Source: Pyrenophora tritici-repentis
Taxonomy: Eukaryota; Ascomycota; Dothideomycetes; Pleosporales; Pleosporaceae
NCBI RefSeq assembly: GCF_003171515.1
Contig: NC_089390.1
Location: 1,984,001-2,048,000 of the forward strand
Direction of reading: 5' to 3'
Length of the DNA stretch: 64,000 nt
Shown one piece after another: positions 29,971-40,207 of the stretch. A model generated the notes under the pieces. It searched no databases, had not been told where the DNA came from, and saw nothing but the letters and a program-made list of their open reading frames with translations. A program made the position numbers and the translations under genes. How positions within the stretch are numbered: position 1 is the first letter of the stretch; every line of letters starts with the position of its first letter.

Positions 29971-31141
29971 CTACACTCCAAGCCAACCCTCCTCGGCCGC
30001 CCCCCTCGCAACACCCCACTCCCCATCACGTTTCCCTATCATCACACGCACATTGACCTCCCAAGCCCTCCAAACCGCCTCCTCTACAACCCCCCTAAAT
30101 TCCATATCACCCGCCCTCTCCCCAATCACCATGATTCTCCCTGGTGGTTTGCCGCCCGCACCTACAACATCAACGATAGCGGATTGGATTCTTTTCCAGA
30201 AAAGGGCGCGTGGAGTGGAGAAGACGGGGAGGTTGTACCAGCCGAGGTTTGAGGAGGCTGCGTAGCTGAGATGGGTGTAGTGGGGGGGAAGACGATGGGG
30301 AAGAGCAGGCCCGCGCTACCATACTCGCAGTAAACGACGTATTGTCAAAACTCAAGAACAGAACATGCTGGTCCAACCGCTTCATCTGCTGTCTTCGTCT
30401 CTGCTGTCTTTGCCGTTGCGTTTGCACATCCCCACACCCCACCGCCCCTCCACTGCATCTAGGCCGCTCGTCTTCGTATTCCGAGCCGGGCTTGAAACAA
30501 GGGGGGGCCGCGCGTTCTAGGCCAGCGAGCGCCGCGTCGCTCGCTTTCAGCAGCGCTACGGCATCAGCATCAGTCAAGGAAGCGGGTCTAGGCAGGACGA
30601 GGCCGGAGTTTAAGAGTGCGGTGCGGAAAATAGCGGAGTGGATAGTGGTGAGAGGGAAGATTGCGGGGGTGATGTGGGTGATGGGTCCGTGGGATTGTTC
30701 AAAGGTCGTTATTGCTGTATAGAGTTTTGAGAGGAAGGGGGTGAGGATATTGGTGGTGTTACTGGTGGTGGGTTCGGTGTTGTGGGGTGGTGCTGGTGAT
30801 GATGGTGATGGCGATTGTGCGTGTGTCCCCGCTTCCTCTGCATACGCATCCATCCAATTCGACAATAACATCGTGTATTCTGCATCCGCCGACATCTTGA
30901 ATAAATCCGTTGTCGTGCCGTTGATAAAGTGTGCAGAGGCCATGGCGTACGAGGTGGTAAAGTGGAGACCGATACTAGGTGCGCTGATCATTTCTATGCC
31001 GTTGTCGTTGCTGTTCGTGTTCGTGTTTGTTTTCTCTCCCAGCAGAGGGATCTGTAGTTGGAATTGGTAGGGCCCGAGTCCGAAGGATACAGGTCGCGCA
31101 CCCGCTGTGCATAGGATGAAGAGGAGGCTGAGGAGTCGCAT
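29971..31141 (-). CDS. Secreted divergent ASKHA (Hsp70/actin-fold)-like protein
   Basis: The exons are 31141-30325 and 30257-29971. The 67-nt intron runs GTATGG to ACGCAG, giving 367 residues. The signal peptide is MRLLSLLFILCTAGARP. The rest resembles, in order, the nucleotide-binding loops of ASKHA ATPases: PSIGLHFTTSYAMASAHFIN (phosphate-1-like, where Hsp70 has V-G-I-D-L-G-T-T), a kinked helix region THITPAIFPL, LFLSFDNTSFTAT (phosphate-2-like, where Hsp70 has D-L-G-G-G-T-F-D) and RIMVIGERAGDMEF (adenosine-loop-like). The end, GVARGAAEEGW, resembles the A-x-G-A-A of Hsp70. Key Gly and Asp residues are missing, so ATPase activity is doubtful. A disordered insertion rich in Gln and Arg (about 240-260) is unusual. 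The fold assignment is inference; the gene and its secretion are better supported. Confidence 0.65.
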
Positions 31142-32452
31142 GTTGGATGATGGTGTGGGTTGTGTAGTCCCGATTCGAGGGGATGGTCGACCCGAAGTGT
31201 AGACAAAACAAACAATAAGAAAGATGAAGGTGGAATGACTTCTGGAAGCTTAAAGATAGTACCCAAGATAATGATAGTAAAATAATTCTTTAGACCCCGG
31301 TCCGAAAAAGTGAGTGACTATTAATCCATATGTGATCGTGTGTAGGTAAGCAAAGCAAAGTAACCATCCAATCCAATCTTTCTTTCCTGTCAAATAAGGC
31401 AGGCAAGAAAGAAAAACAAGATACGCAACCACAATCGCATGACGCCCCTGCTTACTACCTTATAATCCATCTCGTATACTTACTCCGCCTCCTCCTGATA
31501 CCTGCATAGACTCCAGTCCAGTCCAGACACAGGCAGACACCACCACACACACACCATCAGCACATCCGATCGTACCGGGCGCGGGCGCGCGACTGGCCTG
31601 GGAGCAGCCCCGCTGGCGGTGGTCATATGTACGAGGCCTAGTACACGCTATGAAGGGTACTAGCGCCAAAGTCTGTCGGCTCGTGAAGGAGCTTCGTCGA
31701 GCACGCTGCTTTCGTTCCGCTCAGGCAGCCAGCCAGGAAAGGAGGAAGGAGAAGCGGGTGAGACGGTAAGATTTCCACGTCAGGCCCGGACTGTCGCAGT
31801 TCTCGTGTCCGTCAGCGGCCCAAGGAGGAGGTCTGGGTGGCCTCGTATCTCATTCTCGAATGGATTTGGACGATCGATAATTGCGGGGTAAAGAAAGCTG
31901 ACCCAAAGCCAAGCCCACCAGCCCACCAGCCCACTTGGTTCAGGGGGTACGCGACACGCGAGCGACACCATTCCGTCTTCGCCGGAATCTTTCTATTTCA
32001 GGCTACAGTTTTCAATAATCCCAGGTCAGTCAGGTACCCGAGAGTGCCTGACTTTCGTGCGTAAAAACCAGGTACCGGGTTCATTCATTTACTGAGTACG
32101 GACGTGTCTCTCACGTGAACAAGCAAACGGGATATTGCGCCGGTTTCCTCGGCATATTCATATGTTCAAAATGTACTGGGAATTTGATTCAATGCCTTTT
32201 CTAATCATAGTTTTGTACAGAATTAATTACTAAACAGGAAAGTGGCTGATGGTTTTCCCCGCCCGCAAAAATAATGCCTGCGCCGAAGTTACATGCTTGC
32301 ATTAATACCGGAAAGTTTTAAAGCACAATTTCAATACCTTTGTCTTTCCGTGAAACGCCAAAACGCCATGCTACGCGAGTGTGAACGCCGAAGAACCGTA
32401 TAATAGGTGGAATTGCAACCAACATCCCTGCCGCTTTCGTGTTGGTCAACGT
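31142..32452. other. Upstream region of the secreted ASKHA-like gene
   Basis: This 1.3-kb region follows the Kcs1 stop codon and precedes the secreted-protein start, both on the minus strand. Short frames look like chance. No element is recognised. The interval 32100-32400 is AT-leaning and may include the Kcs1 3' untranslated region. Confidence 0.35.
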
Positions 32453-35400
32453 TCAGAAACTGACGTAGCCCGTGTCTTCGCCCCCGGCAGCGTCTTGCCA
32501 GCCCGCTCCAACGTCGCCTAGTCCCGGGCCGTGATGATGGCTCCGGGCCATGCCCTCGCCTTCACCACGCTCAACCCATTCCTCATGAATATCGTTCCAA
32601 ATACGCTGAAAGTAGAGGCGCAGAGTTCGTAGACCACGAAGATAGCCCCGATCGATGCCGTCTGGATTTTGCGGTGGACAGGGCAGATCGTCAGGTAGAG
32701 GATCTTCCGCAGTAACACAGTTGGCAAAGTCGACAATCTTGAGCTTGATCTCTGGCTGACTCGGTGCCGACTTCCCATTCGACACTAGCCCGGGTGATGC
32801 GAGTCCGGACGACGTGGCTGAGGCGTCTTCACCATTAGGAGCATCCTTCTCTTTTGACTCTCCGTCCCCACGATCATAGAGCATCAATAGGCTGCTGGCA
32901 TAGAATCTGTATCCAGGCAGCTTTCTAATCATGCGCTCCAATTGGCTGATCTTGTCCAATATCACTGGTATGTGCTTGCTGGCAGCCTTGTAGCTTGTAC
33001 CATCCCAGAAGAAGCGCTTCAGTGCATCCTGAAACTCCTTGCCGGCTTTTAGATCGCGACCAAAGTATTTGTCCTCGAAGATGTAGCTCTGAGTCTTGAC
33101 GTTCCAGATCTGCATTCCACAAACGCGTACGCCAAGCTCTTTGCTGGTTGTCATCTGACACTTGCGCCGTTGCGAGCGCTGCTTCTTCTCGTTTGCTTCT
33201 ACACCATACTGGCGTGTTCCCATCTTCAAATCCAGCACACAAGGCCTGGACATGCCTGCCGTCAAGTCTTCCAGAAGGATGAAATGCTGGACACGCTCAT
33301 CAGGCTGTTGCTGCGCCTGTTCCGGGTTAGAAGGCTCTTCAATTACTGGTATGCCTTGGCCGTTCGGCATGGGAGCAGCAGGTAACATGGTTCCTTCCGA
33401 CGGGGGTTGAGTGTCAGGTATGTTTGTAGCCTTGGGGCTGTGCAATGGGCGACCTCTGTCCCGATCATCCGCTTCGGGCTTGGATTTATGATCTTCGTCC
33501 ATAGCAAAGACTTCTTCTTCCGCATCACCGCCGTAACCATCCTCTTCATAGTACTCTAGGTTGTGTCTCTGGACCGTGTCTATGCCCAAAGGCCTCCTAG
33601 TTAGCCCACTTCCAGAATGACGGCGTCGAGGGATGTTGTTCGGCGGGGGCCTCAATGGCTCTGTGTTGGCCTGCGACCCATCAACTGAACTAGAGACGGC
33701 TGAAATGGGATTTCCTCCTGAAGCATGACGACGGGCTTCTGACTTTAGAACTTGCTTTCGTGTACATTCTTCTGGAAGTGGTGGATGCAATGCCGATACA
33801 TCTGTGCTGTTCCTTCTAATGGTAGGTGCCGAACCAACCGTGGACTGTGGCACATCTCCCATTTTACGAGAAGGGATGCCATGGTGATGATGATGTCGCG
33901 GGCGATGGTGAATGGTCGGAGGTGCAAAAACCTGGCGAAGTACCTCTTCTTGAAGCTTTCTGTTGATCGTCGTTACGCCCCAGCTGCTGGTATGCGGTAA
34001 CTGGGGACGCGTGGGGCTTGTAGAAGTGTTAGTATAATCGCTCTGGTATCGTCGATGTTGTTGTGAGGAGAGCGCAGGATTTCTCATCCAGGGATCTGGA
34101 GTAGTGGATCGCGGCGGTACCCTGAACAAGTTATCCGGGATAATGTGTCGGTTGTTTTCGAAAATGACCTGTGGAACGGGCATAATCTGCTGCGAATGGC
34201 TGACCACGCGGGTAGTCTCTGGCTTCCTCGAATCTTCAGGAGCTGCAGAAGCTTGTCTTGAAGCAGTCTCCGATTGAGTCGTAGAAGTAGTAGGAGGGGC
34301 ATCCTGTTTGGCTTTGTCCTTGGACGTCTTCTTTTTCTTGGGTGCTTTGCGATAAGTCACATTCAAGACACCAATATACCTACACGACAATTAAACGTCA
34401 GCAAAAAGCCCTACACGTACTGAATGGCAATATGTTTCTTCGCTGAAGTCTCAGCTTGGATCCATAATGGTGGTGGATAATCCGTACCTTGGTAAGAAGT
34501 CCAGGAGTTCTGGATGCTGCCTCTCGACCGTTTCGTAGAACTCGTTTTCTCGATTATTGAGCTGTTTGCATACAGCCCTTCGCGAAAATCGGTAGACAGT
34601 AGAATGACCGCCCACTTGGTGATCGTACGGCTTCAGTTCAACAGCACCCAATGGTGCCGGTGGCTGAGCGGCTAGAGCTGTGGCGACCTTGGGCTCCTGT
34701 TTGTGTTTTGTCGCAGTGGGCGTAGTGCCTAGATCATCAGTCGCACTGGATTCATAGCCAAGAAGTGAATGAGTAGACTCGGCGAGGGACTCGGGTTCAG
34801 ATTCAGCTGAAAGCGTATCGACAACCGAGGACGTCAGTGGCTGATCTTTATCTTTCTTTACGGAAGTTGCCGTGGAGATGTCACCATGCAGGCATTGATT
34901 TGTATCTTGGGACTGTAGAGAGATTTCTACTTCTTGCGGGGTCTGAACTTCCTTATCCGCGGCCCATCCTCTGGGCCCTGCGCTCTCATGAAACGAGGCC
35001 CTCTTGTCAACATCAATTACCTCTCGATCTCGGGGCTTTGGTTCTACAGGGGCCTGATCGCCTGCCTTGAGACGACGATGAGGAAAGTAAAGAGCTGATG
35101 AGATCTGTTCCTTTTCCGATTCGTCTTCTTCTTCTGAGCCTGGCGTACGCTCGGCGTTGCTCCTGTCCTTGGCCTGGAAGTAGTCGGGTGGCTCCTCATA
35201 ATGCACTGCCCCGTTTGTTGATGCGTGTGCATGCACTTTTTCGACTGCTGAAGTAGGCAGACTATGCGAGTAGAAAGACCCGGGACTCAGATTTCCAAAG
35301 CCACGAATGTCTTCCAAGAGCCGCCGCGGGAGCTCCCGCTTCTCTGCGTTGCTTTGTTCTAATCGTAGGCTTGGCTGGGTGGGGGGCGTAGAGCCAGTAT

Positions 35401-36445
35401 TTGGTTCGGTACGTGAAGCTGGCTTAGTGTCGAAGTAGGAGTCGGCTGGGCCAGTCAAAGGGGACTGCACAATTGGTGAAGCAAGCGACGATCGACGTAG
35501 TTGCTGAGTAAGGGCACTGGCACTAGTCTCAGGTGTGTTGGGTCCCGCTGACACTTCCTCTGACAGCGTAGAGAGTGGGCGATCGGCAGAGGCGCGTTCT
35601 TTGGGCTTACCCTCTCTCTTCTTGGGCTCTTCGGTAGGATCGCCATCCTTGAAAACGCGCAGATAGTGGCTTGCTTTCCGACTGCGTGCCGATGTTGGCT
35701 GCTCGGTCTTGGCGAGGGTGGCTTCAATTTTCTTTTCCATGTCCACGCCCATGACAGGGTTGTCGAGAATGATGTTACCCTTGAACGGGACGGGCTTGCC
35801 CTCTCGCCATTCTCTGTTTCGGCGCCTCTCCTCGCTCTCTAGCAGCGCTTCGTGCAACACGGGCTGGAGCTCAGAGCGCTGTGGTGTGGTTGGCCGCTGC
35901 AGAGGGGAGTCGACAGGACTCATGTAGGGAGGGGGGCTGTGGCGGGTGACCTCGAGACCCATACCGGCTGCAATGGCGGCACGGGGGTTGAAGGGCGTGG
36001 TCAGAAGGGCGTGATGGTCGATGGAGGCTGTGGTTGGGAGAGTAGGCGGGAGGGTAGAGTGCTTCCTGCGTATAATGGGCGGGTCTTTCAATCGCGCCGT
36101 GGGAGGAGTTGGGGCAGCCAATTCGGACAAGCTGTGTTCGGGTTCATCGTGTGCGAAGTCAGTCTGGCGAGCAGCGGCGCGGGGGGAGGAGATGGGGCTG
36201 TCCGAGGCGAGGTAGGTAGTCGCGAAGATGCTGTCGCGCTCGTCAAGCTGGGGCCGGTCAATTGACGACTTCCACAGATGATTTTCGTGCACAATGGGCG
36301 CCGTACGTGAACGGCCCGTCTGGGCGAGGCTCTTCGGGGTCACGGCTTCGCGGTCTGGCTGGGGCGTGGGCGCATCATTTGGGGCATTCAACCTCACCTG
36401 TGCGGGGGGTGAGGTATTTCCGTGGGCGTCGGGCGTGGGTGACAT
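32453..36445 (-). CDS. KCS1: Inositol hexakisphosphate kinase Kcs1-like
   Basis: Kcs1 phosphorylates inositol hexakisphosphate to the pyrophosphate form, a signal for phosphate homeostasis, vacuole shape and stress. The exons are 36445-34488 and 34379-32453. The 108-nt intron (GTACGG to GTGTAG) gives 1294 residues. The first ATG of the open frame is at 36445; the frame runs further upstream only from a TTG. Residues to about 580 are disordered. The kinase N-lobe straddles the intron ([19 protein letters not shown], then [16 protein letters not shown]), and a 340-residue disordered insertion follows. The catalytic core contains [14 protein letters not shown], the family PxxxDxKxG inositol-binding motif, at about 1032-1045. 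It continues with [23 protein letters not shown] (the SSLL motif) and LKIVDFANC (the I-D-F metal site). The long N-terminus and insertion are usual in fungal Kcs1. Identification is strong. Confidence 0.92.
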
Positions 36446-37668
36446 GGGCTCGACATTGATTCGACCGTCTAAAGGGCACCTCGTGGCGGGATGGGTGGCA
36501 GATATGGCCAGACGGGCGTTGCTGATGTTGGCCAGGATGCGGTCGTTGGGCGCGGCGGAGACACAGCGGAGGGCCAGCAGGGGCGGGTCTGGGAGATTAG
36601 CGTGCAGAGCAGCGGCGCTGGCGGATGGCAAGGGCTGCAGGCCGAGGGGGAGGGCTGCAGCTGGCGGCTCCGGGGGTGGTGCTGGATTCAGCGAGTGAGA
36701 GGTGTCGTCGGACCACGTTCTAAATGTCTGTGGTTTGGCGTGAATGCGAGAGTGGCGCAAAGATTGTCGCAAGCGAGCGGCCCAATGACGTCTGCCTGAC
36801 CGCGTAGGACAAAGCGCGTCGCAGCGAGATCGGGCGTGTGGAATCTCAGTCTCAGAGCGATATACCCACGAAGGCCAGAGAGTAATTGAACAGAGTAAAC
36901 ACTGGCCAACTCTACATTGCCTCTTTCAGCATTGGGCAACATGGTTCAGGAACGCAATTTGTTTTAGCACCTGCTGCGCTGGCAACTTCCTGGTGGCTGC
37001 CCCCGGCCAAGTGTCATTCGTCATGGGTACCTTTTGCTGCCAAAGGGGGAAGCTGCGTCCGTGCACACGAGGCTATGTATGTACTTGAATTGATATTTGA
37101 TGCTCACGACGGACCTACTACAACAACAGCAACAACACACTACACACACGAGCCCTGACATGTCCATGGCATGGGCTACCGGGCAACATGCATGTAGCTG
37201 CTTCACTGCCTCACTCTGTTCTGCCGCCTTCCTCCATGTGACGCAAACTAGGCGTGGTCCCGTCTCCGCGCCTTCGTCCCCAGCTTCCGCTGGCTGTGCA
37301 AAAGGCCGCGCACCCAGTTTCTGCGGCATCGGCTATACCAACCCATCCTGCCTCTTCTCATCGTTGTCTATCCGTGCTTTACGCATCCCATTCCGCGTGC
37401 AGCTACCATGCATGGCTGCTGTCTCGCAAGGCCGCCACGACCAATCACCTGGGAACGTGGCCTCTCACCGCCTGCTGCATGTTACTTGGCTACTGCTGCA
37501 CGTTACTGTGATGCCGGTACAGAACTGCTCTCTGTCATGGCATAGATCATGTGCCACGGTACTGGGAGGCCCTTCGTACGACGCACAATGCCGTTGTTCC
37601 CGACACGACTGGCGGTCTGCATCGGCATGGGTATATGATTCTCCCCTTCTTGCAAGTCCATCTGTAGA
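36446..37668. other. Upstream region of KCS1
   Basis: This 1.2-kb stretch precedes the Kcs1 ATG and follows the stop of the disordered protein gene, both on the minus strand. The left third is an open extension of the Kcs1 frame lacking an ATG. It could be coding if an upstream exon exists, and is otherwise 5' untranslated. Simple CA/CAA repeats occur at about 37116-37150. A long plus-strand frame (37097-37963) is rejected as a shadow. Confidence 0.4.
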
Positions 37669-39567
37669 TCATGGCATCCAAGTGTCATCTACATTACGTA
37701 GAAAGCTGTCTGTAAAGTGCAAATTTCCGTTGGCGCCGAAGCTATCCAGCGAGCCTTCAACATCCAACGGGGGACATCCGTCCTTTGTCATACGTCTTGA
37801 CTTGTCTCCCAACGATCCTTGCGAGCCCTGCGATGCTTTTTCGCTGACGAAGCTCCAAAGGGACGTGGTCGTGTTCTTATCCTTTAGTGGGATGCGATCA
37901 ATGGACGGCGTGGGGCTCTTATCTGCATTACTGGCTTGGCATATCACATCGCCCGGGCTTTGAGCAAACCTCAGATTGCTCCCGTGACCTCCTTGCGTCG
38001 GCTTCTTCACCGTGCTAAAGGCAAATGGAGATGCTGCACCGAAGAGATCCTGCGTGCTGATGGGTGGCCCATGTGTCATGCTTTCGTTGAGAAGCGGTCC
38101 GTCCCGCTGGACGGTAAAGGCAGAAAAGGGTGTTGTCACTGCATTGCATACAGCCCCTATCGGACGAGGTGTGTCAATTGAAGTTTGTGACCCGGCCCGG
38201 AGAAGATTGGACGACATGGATGGGAAAGTGCTTTGCTGGAATTCGAGTTGAGCTCGTAACATGGCGGCCTGCGTAGACCAGTCCGAGTCTCGACTTTTCT
38301 GTAGCTCTTGGTCATCTTTCTGTTTCGCTGTGGCGTCTCCTTGGACCACATCGTCTTGAGGTGCATTATTGTCGTTTTCAAGTACGGTCTGGGGGCGTGG
38401 CTTTGGCGCTGCCGGAACCTTTTCTGGTGATGAATCAAAGTTGACTGCCCTTGGCCTTTTACGTGGTTTGCGTGTTGTGAACGAGACGGGCTTTTGGGAC
38501 CCGTGCGTGTCTTGACTGCCCATGGATGAAGTGACAATGGGTACAGTCCGCTGCGAGCGTTGCGCCGGTTCCTTGCTGTGGGTGGTCTCTTGTGTGATTG
38601 CAGCGGTGGCTGTATGGACCGCTTCTATTGTGTATGATGGTTCTTCTGCTGCTGTCGAAGTAGACTGTGCTTCGGCATTGGTCAGCTGCCTTGGGGTGTC
38701 ATCGTCTTTTACGGGTGACGAGATATCCATGGAAGCTGAGGCGCTGGACTTGTACGCATCTGGCAGTGCAGACCTGCGTGGAGTGCTCTGAGCCCGGATT
38801 GGTGCCTTTGGGAGGCTGAGTTGAACTTCTCCTTTTGCGCTCATCTGCGAGTCCACTTGGCGTGACCGCGACCTTGATGGCGACGTATCGGTGTTCCCAT
38901 GGCGAGCTCTGCGCATGTCCACCTTTGCTGAACCAGGCCGCCGCAACCAGAACGGGTTTGTCATGGGTGATGGGGTTTGTATTCGTCTGGCGGTGCCGAC
39001 ACTCGAGAGACGTGTTGCGGTGCATGCGCCGTCGTCATCTGGCAAGGGCTCTGTCGCGGGTGGGACTTGGATTTCTTCGAGGCTGGTGTCGTGCTCGCAC
39101 GTGTCCATGTCATCTCTCGCAGCCCTAGACGTCTCCGGCGATGCTTTCAGGGGGACCGAAGCTTGTTCGGCCACATATTTTCCAGCTCCATTGCTCCTTC
39201 CAAGCTTCGCGCTTACCCGATGTCTAACTGCGTCTTTCCGGCTGGCCGTGGCCTTCTTGCTGTGACGGTTCCGAGGTTCCGACGCCCTTTCGTGCTTGCC
39301 CAATGTCCGCCTCTTGTCTTGTGTTGGTCGGGCCCACGGGTTCTTCCACCCGTTGTTGAATGGCCCGCGCAAGCCAGCCGTGATGATGACAGGCGGCCGG
39401 CCGCGCAAATACTGCGATGCAATGGCCTCGATCCTCCGCCGCTTAGCTGCCCGTTCCTCAGGGTCTTTGGTCTCAGCGGGCGCTTCTTCGATGACGTCGT
39501 CAGGATGAATGTAAAAGTCATCAAAGTCGAAGCCCCGTCTAAGGTGCGGATGCAGACTGGATGGCAT
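37669..39567 (-). CDS. Disordered, nuclear-type protein of unknown function
   Basis: A single-exon frame of 632 residues, ATG start, ends DDTWMP. The composition is mainly Ser, Thr, Pro, Lys, Arg and Gln, with almost no predicted hydrophobic core. Near the N-terminus, RAAKRRRIEA is a strong nuclear-localisation-type cluster, followed by a short conserved-looking block (PVIITAGLRGPFNNGWKNPWARP). The C-terminal region has a second such block (TTPFSAFTVQRDG, ISTQDLFGAASPFAFSTVKK, TSLWSF), which may be a docking motif. Numerous SP/TP sites suggest phosphoregulation. I cannot name a family. It diverges from the Nud1/Cdc11-like gene across 640 bases, so shared regulation is possible. Expression is likely because the frame is long, intact and antisense to nothing better. 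Confidence 0.75.
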   Translation of the reverse strand: MPSSLHPHLRRGFDFDDFYIHPDDVIEEAPAETKDPEERAAKRRRIEAIASQYLRGRPPVIITAGLRGPFNNGWKNPWARPTQDKRRTLGKHERASEPRNRHSKKATASRKDAVRHRVSAKLGRSNGAGKYVAEQASVPLKASPETSRAARDDMDTCEHDTSLEEIQVPPATEPLPDDDGACTATRLSSVGTARRIQTPSPMTNPFWLRRPGSAKVDMRRARHGNTDTSPSRSRSRQVDSQMSAKGEVQLSLPKAPIRAQSTPRRSALPDAYKSSASASMDISSPVKDDDTPRQLTNAEAQSTSTAAEEPSYTIEAVHTATAAITQETTHSKEPAQRSQRTVPIVTSSMGSQDTHGSQKPVSFTTRKPRKRPRAVNFDSSPEKVPAAPKPRPQTVLENDNNAPQDDVVQGDATAKQKDDQELQKSRDSDWSTQAAMLRAQLEFQQSTFPSMSSNLLRAGSQTSIDTPRPIGAVCNAVTTPFSAFTVQRDGPLLNESMTHGPPISTQDLFGAASPFAFSTVKKPTQGGHGSNLRFAQSPGDVICQASNADKSPTPSIDRIPLKDKNTTTSLWSFVSEKASQGSQGSLGDKSRRMTKDGCPPLDVEGSLDSFGANGNLHFTDSFLRNVDDTWMP

Positions 39568-40207
39568 CGTCCTCGTCCTCGTTACGTCGGTCTGGATACG
39601 TCGGCCAATGCGACCGTTTCACGTGTGTGGTAGGCGCAGTAGTACAGCAACAGGCGGGCGGCCAGGGCGCAATCGCATGTTCGGTCGGGCGGTGTCGTGC
39701 GTCGTGGGCGTCGCAAACAGCGAGTTAGGATGGCCCAAGTCAACTTCTCGGCACTCCCACGCCTTGCCTTTGCTTGTTCAACTGATCCAAGCGCTCGCTC
39801 AGATGCAATAGCGGCCGATCGGGTTCGGCTCCCTGATGGGATTGCACGTCATCTTGGTCGCTCCAGCATCTGCGTGGGCGGAACGGGTGCCAGTTGCTCG
39901 GGCAACGGAGAATTAGCGGCACGCGGGGGCTCCGTGCATGTCTCTAGATGCCGTAGATCCTAGTATATCGATACAACCGATAACACTCGGCCTTGTGACG
40001 CGCTCAAGACATGACGCCGCCGTTTTGACATTTTCAGCCTGCAAGACACCTAGACACGCAGTATGCCGCGTGCGCTAAGATAACACATTATTTTCCGACG
40101 CGTAGCCGCCCGCCAACAACTTTCTTCACCGCATCTTCACCGCGGCCCAACCGCGACACCAGCGACAAGCGGCGACCGCTCCGCCAGCCATCTTCACAAC
40201 AACCACA
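39568..40207. promoter_or_regulatory. Divergent promoter region of the disordered protein and NUD1/CDC11-like genes
   Basis: Only about 640 bases separate the two start codons, so the two genes must share or abut promoters. Both strands have short chance frames. A specific element cannot be named by eye. Confidence 0.4.

Noticed and set aside
34451..36772. Longer N-terminal extension of Kcs1
   Set aside because: The extra 109 codons begin at TTG. The first ATG in the frame is at 36445, so the shorter start was chosen.
37097..37963. Plus-strand open frame of 288 codons near the disordered-protein gene
   Set aside because: It partly overlaps the antisense strand of the 632-residue frame, has no domain character and composition follows the mirror of that gene. 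Treated as a shadow.
38977..39633. Plus-strand open frame of 218 codons
   Set aside because: It is antisense to the disordered-protein gene over almost its whole length and lacks protein-like features.
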